64,000 bases of DNA from positions 1,116,001-1,180,000 of the forward strand of contig NZ_CP113116.1 in the NCBI RefSeq assembly GCF_026625985.1, given 5' to 3'. The position numbers and the translations under genes were made by a program. Positions 61,582 through 64,000 of the stretch are shown here, piece after piece. The notes below the pieces were generated by a model that saw only the letters and a program-made list of their open reading frames with translations, made no database searches and was not told the origin of the DNA. How positions within the stretch are numbered: position 1 is the first letter of the stretch; each line of letters starts with the position of its first letter. This DNA comes from Mycobacterium sp. Aquia_213 (GTDB lineage Bacteria; Actinomycetota; Actinomycetes; Mycobacteriales; Mycobacteriaceae).

Positions 61582-62769
61582 TTATCCGTATCCGGCCGAC
61601 GGCGGCTGGGCCATGACGGTGGGCACCAGGCCGTATCGCGGACCGGGGGTGGGTCCCGAGCCGGAACCTGGCGGCCGTAATGGCACGCCGCCCAACATGC
61701 TTGGTGTGGAAGGCGCACCGCCGGCAACGGCGTTGGGTAGCCCCGAGAAGGCGCCCGGTGACGGCGGAACCACGCTGGTCCATCCCGGCGGTATCGACAA
61801 CGGCCCCAACGAGTTAGCCGCGCCCATGCTGCCCAGCACGCCCGCGTTTCCGAGCCCAGCCGCGCCGGTCGCGGCCTCGGCTGCGCCCGTCGCTGCCGCC
61901 GCTCCGAGGTCGGTACCGACGGAAGCCGCGGCCATTCCCATCGACTGGCTGCTCTGCGCGATTCCGAAAAGGCTGGACAGCGCGTACAGCGGCGTGGGCA
62001 ACGCCATGATCCAGATCGCCGCCACGTTGCTGATCAGGGAAATGTTGTCCGCGCTGAACAAGCTCCCCAATCCGGTGGACGAGTCTGCGACCAGACTTGA
62101 CGACGCGAGTCCGGTCGGCGTCGACAGCGCCTCCAACGTCGGCGAAACGGTGGAAACCAGATTCTGCAAGGCGGATTGGGTGCCGGCCGACATGCCGGTG
62201 GCCTTGGCGACCGCGATCTCCTGCGCGGACACTCCGCTGTCGTCGGTCACGTTCGGCGCCGGGGTGAACGGCGTCACGTCGGTCGCGATCGCCGAATTCG
62301 CTGCGTACTGGTACATCGCCGAAGCGTCCTGCGCCCACATCTCGCCGTATTGGGCCTCGTTCATCGCGATCGCCGGCGAATTCTGGCCGAAGAAGTTGGT
62401 GGCGGTCAGCGAGGCGAGTTGGGTCCGATTGGCGAAGACCGCCGGTGGCGGGACGGTCATCGCGAAGGCGGCTTCATAGGCCTCCACGGCAAGCCGGGCC
62501 TGACCCGCGGACTCGGCGGCCCGCGCGGCCGCCCCGGTGGTCCATGCGACGTATGGCCCGAACGCGGATGCCATGGACAGTGAGGAAGGTCCCAGCCACC
62601 GTCCGGTGGTCAATCCCGCGATCACTGTTCGGTAGGAACTTGCCACGAAATGCAGTTCGGAAGCCAGGTTTTCCCAGGCAACCGCGGCGGCCGAGAGCGA
62701 TAGCGGGCCGGGACCGGCATACATCCGCGTCGAGTTCACCTCGGGGGGCAAGGCGCCAAAATCGATCAC
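61582..62769 (-). CDS. PPE-family protein, PPE-SVP type
   Basis: A 395-residue PPE protein that begins IDFGALPPEVNSTRMYAGPG after a GTG start at 62769. The PPE domain covers about residues 1-180 and includes the WENLASELHFVASSY and GRWLGPSS segments. The C-terminal region has SLGPLSIPPGWTSVVPP, the PPE-SVP motif. Such proteins are exported by type VII systems, usually with a PE partner. Here the upstream partner is only 42 residues and overlaps it by 4 bp. Confidence 0.94.
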   Translation of the reverse strand: MIDFGALPPEVNSTRMYAGPGPLSLSAAAVAWENLASELHFVASSYRTVIAGLTTGRWLGPSSLSMASAFGPYVAWTTGAAARAAESAGQARLAVEAYEAAFAMTVPPPAVFANRTQLASLTATNFFGQNSPAIAMNEAQYGEMWAQDASAMYQYAANSAIATDVTPFTPAPNVTDDSGVSAQEIAVAKATGMSAGTQSALQNLVSTVSPTLEALSTPTGLASSSLVADSSTGLGSLFSADNISLISNVAAIWIMALPTPLYALSSLFGIAQSSQSMGMAAASVGTDLGAAAATGAAEAATGAAGLGNAGVLGSMGAANSLGPLSIPPGWTSVVPPSPGAFSGLPNAVAGGAPSTPSMLGGVPLRPPGSGSGPTPGPRYGLVPTVMAQPPSAGYG

Positions 62770-62894
62770 TTCGAACCCGCGCTTGAGTCGACCGGGACCG
62801 CGGCGGCGGTGCGTGAGCTGGACAGGAATCCGTCGGCCGATGGTGTGCAGGCCAACGCGGCCCGGTATCCGGGTCGCATGGTGACCAGCGACAT
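62766..62894 (-). CDS. Very short PE-like ORF coupled to the PPE gene
   Basis: A 42-residue ORF starts MSLVTMRPGYRAAL, like the N-terminus of PE proteins (MSxVTxxP), after a strong ribosome-binding site GGGGGAAG. PE proteins are usually about 100 residues, so the rest is missing or degenerate. Its stop TGA overlaps the PPE GTG (GTGA), as in intact PE-PPE operons. Either a decayed PE or a leader peptide that keeps translation coupling. Confidence 0.5.
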   Translation of the reverse strand: MSLVTMRPGYRAALACTPSADGFLSSSRTAAAVPVDSSAGSK

Positions 62895-62953
62895 GTACTT
62901 CCCCCTTTGGCGGCCGACGTACCAAACTGACTCCCCCATAATAGCGCACAAAC

Positions 62954-62981
62954 CATACTTTTAGTTCTCATCTAAGGTATG
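62954..62981. promoter_or_regulatory. AT-rich inverted repeat upstream of the PE/PPE and TetR genes
   Basis: CATACTTTTAG (62954-62964) and CTAAGGTATG (62972-62981) form an imperfect dyad with a 7-bp spacer; a further GGTATCT lies at 62994-63000. The stretch 62935-63005 is AT-rich, unlike its flanks, and lies between divergent genes for the PE/PPE pair and a TetR-type regulator. A TetR operator or the PPE promoter is likely. Confidence 0.5.
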
Positions 62982-63236
62982 ATCTTTACTACAGGTATCT
63001 AACGCTCCGGCTCGCGGACTCAAGGATGGGTCCTCCGGCGGCTGCTAACCTCAGTAGTGGCCAAATGTCGCTTGGGGCACTCGGTGAGTGTTCGCTCTGG
63101 ACCGCGGAAGAAGCGAGGTGCGTGCCCTGCTTGACGGCATCGAAATCGTGGGGTCGATACACCACACGCACCCTGGACGCTGGCGTCGCCGGCTATCTGC
63201 GACGCGCGGGATCGCGAAGGTGAGTTCGCCGAACCG

Positions 63237-63917
63237 ATGACTTCTCAATCCCACGATGGCCGCGCCGACGCGACGCGGCGACAGATTTTGCGAGCTGCCT
63301 CGCATCAGTTCGCGCGACGGCCCTACCACGACGTCGGTCTCGACGACATCCTCGCCGAAGCCGAACTGACCAAGGGGGCCATGTACTTCCATTTCAAGTC
63401 GAAGCACGCGTTGGCCGTCGCGATCATCGAAAGGCAGACCACCTCGGGCACCAGCGCCGTGCAAGATCTGATGAAGCGCGGACTTTCGGGCCTCGAGACC
63501 CTCATCGACTTCTCCTACCTCATTGCTGTCGGCGACATCACGACCGACGCCGTGCGGGCGGGCCTCAACCTCATCGAGTCGGTCGGACGGACGCAGGGAC
63601 TGCAGGAGAAGTTGTTGGACAACTGGGTCAAAGCGTTGGCCGGCGTTGTCGAGCAAGCCATTGCCGAAGGCGACATCGATCCACGGAATGATCCGCATGA
63701 TGTCGGACGCCTGTTGGTGTCCTTACATATGGGGCTGCGACAAACCAGCACTCTGGATCAACCGGAACGATTCCTGCTCGACGTGGAGAAGTGTTGGACC
63801 TTCATCCTGACCGGCATCCTGCAGCCGGACCGGTTCGAGTACTTCGGCCAATTCCTCAAGCGGCGTGCGACGCTCGCGATCAACGCTACTTCCACTGACA
63901 CGGACTCGCCGCAATAG
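63237..63917 (+). CDS. TetR-family transcriptional regulator
   Basis: A 226-residue TetR regulator. The DNA-binding domain is at residues about 12-58 (ATRRQILRAASHQFARRPYHDVGLDDILAEAELTKGAMYFHFKSK in pieces of the standard pattern), and the rest is a helical ligand domain similar to the gamma-butyrolactone-receptor-like group. It reads away from the PE/PPE pair across a 340-bp gap with an inverted repeat, so it may regulate itself and the PPE gene. Ligand unknown. Confidence 0.88.
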   Translation: MTSQSHDGRADATRRQILRAASHQFARRPYHDVGLDDILAEAELTKGAMYFHFKSKHALAVAIIERQTTSGTSAVQDLMKRGLSGLETLIDFSYLIAVGDITTDAVRAGLNLIESVGRTQGLQEKLLDNWVKALAGVVEQAIAEGDIDPRNDPHDVGRLLVSLHMGLRQTSTLDQPERFLLDVEKCWTFILTGILQPDRFEYFGQFLKRRATLAINATSTDTDSPQ

Positions 63918-64000
63918 GAGTGGGGCGGGCTGGTCGATCGGTTTATGTGTAGCGGCTGTTAATCTGCTTGCGAGGCAATGTGAGACGGGATCAACAGAAC

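Noticed and set aside
63918..64000. A further gene at the right edge
   Set aside because: No start with a ribosome-binding site or long frame is visible in the last 83 bases.

Overview
The window is high-GC actinobacterial DNA that reads as a chromosome segment of a Mycobacterium, probably a slow-growing non-tuberculous species. Supporting signs are a PPE-family gene, an MmpS/MmpL pair, NmtR- and KmtR-type nickel/cobalt repressors with their exporters, a mycofactocin-type SDR, a deazaflavin-type nitroreductase, and a block (about 31.4-41.5 kb) whose gene order matches my recollection of M. tuberculosis Rv0998-Rv1005c: pat, lipoprotein, alkB-like, arcA, pmt, rsmI, pabB. No database search was possible; family calls rest on motifs, length, context and memory of the families.

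Layout. 0-3 kb: the 3' part of a large protein with 16 nearly identical 42-residue TPR-like repeats, followed by a tRNA-3'-end-like fragment that may be an integration scar. 3-10 kb: a benzoyl-CoA (box) degradation operon of benzoate-CoA ligase, boxB and boxC with a PaaX-type regulator upstream; no boxA is present here. 10-24 kb: mixed metabolism (molybdopterin oxidoreductase, thiolase, AlkB-like dioxygenase, SDRs, MmpS/MmpL, quinone oxidoreductase, two AraC-type regulators, PEP-mutase-like lyase, thioesterase). 23.5-31.2 kb: a metal island with a KmtR-like/CDF operon, a divergent NmtR/CtpJ pair with a clear operator, and a permease operon behind a Zur-box-like sequence. 31.4-41.5 kb: the conserved Rv0998-Rv1005c-like block, interrupted by a frameshifted DUF559 endonuclease gene between two hairpin repeats and by an IS481-family insertion placed exactly on the overlapping stop codons of rsmI and pabB. 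41.5-43.6 kb: an ECF41-type sigma factor coupled to an FAD oxidoreductase, with a matching promoter.

43.7-61.5 kb: the most unusual part. It encodes an FkbM methyltransferase, a GAF-GGDEF-EAL c-di-GMP enzyme, a DUF4832-type lipoprotein, several glycosyltransferases, and a tightly overlapping minus-strand operon: RmlC-like epimerase, WbaP-like priming transferase, Wzx-like flippase, fused GT2-GT4 transferase, a 74-codon ORF, a BcsB-like secreted protein, a Wzz/BY-kinase-like protein, a Wzy-like polymerase, then a WecG/TagA transferase. Together these look like a Wzx/Wzy-type exopolysaccharide assembly line, possibly under c-di-GMP control. 61.5-64 kb: a PPE gene preceded by a very short coupled PE-like ORF, an AT-rich control region, and a TetR-family regulator.
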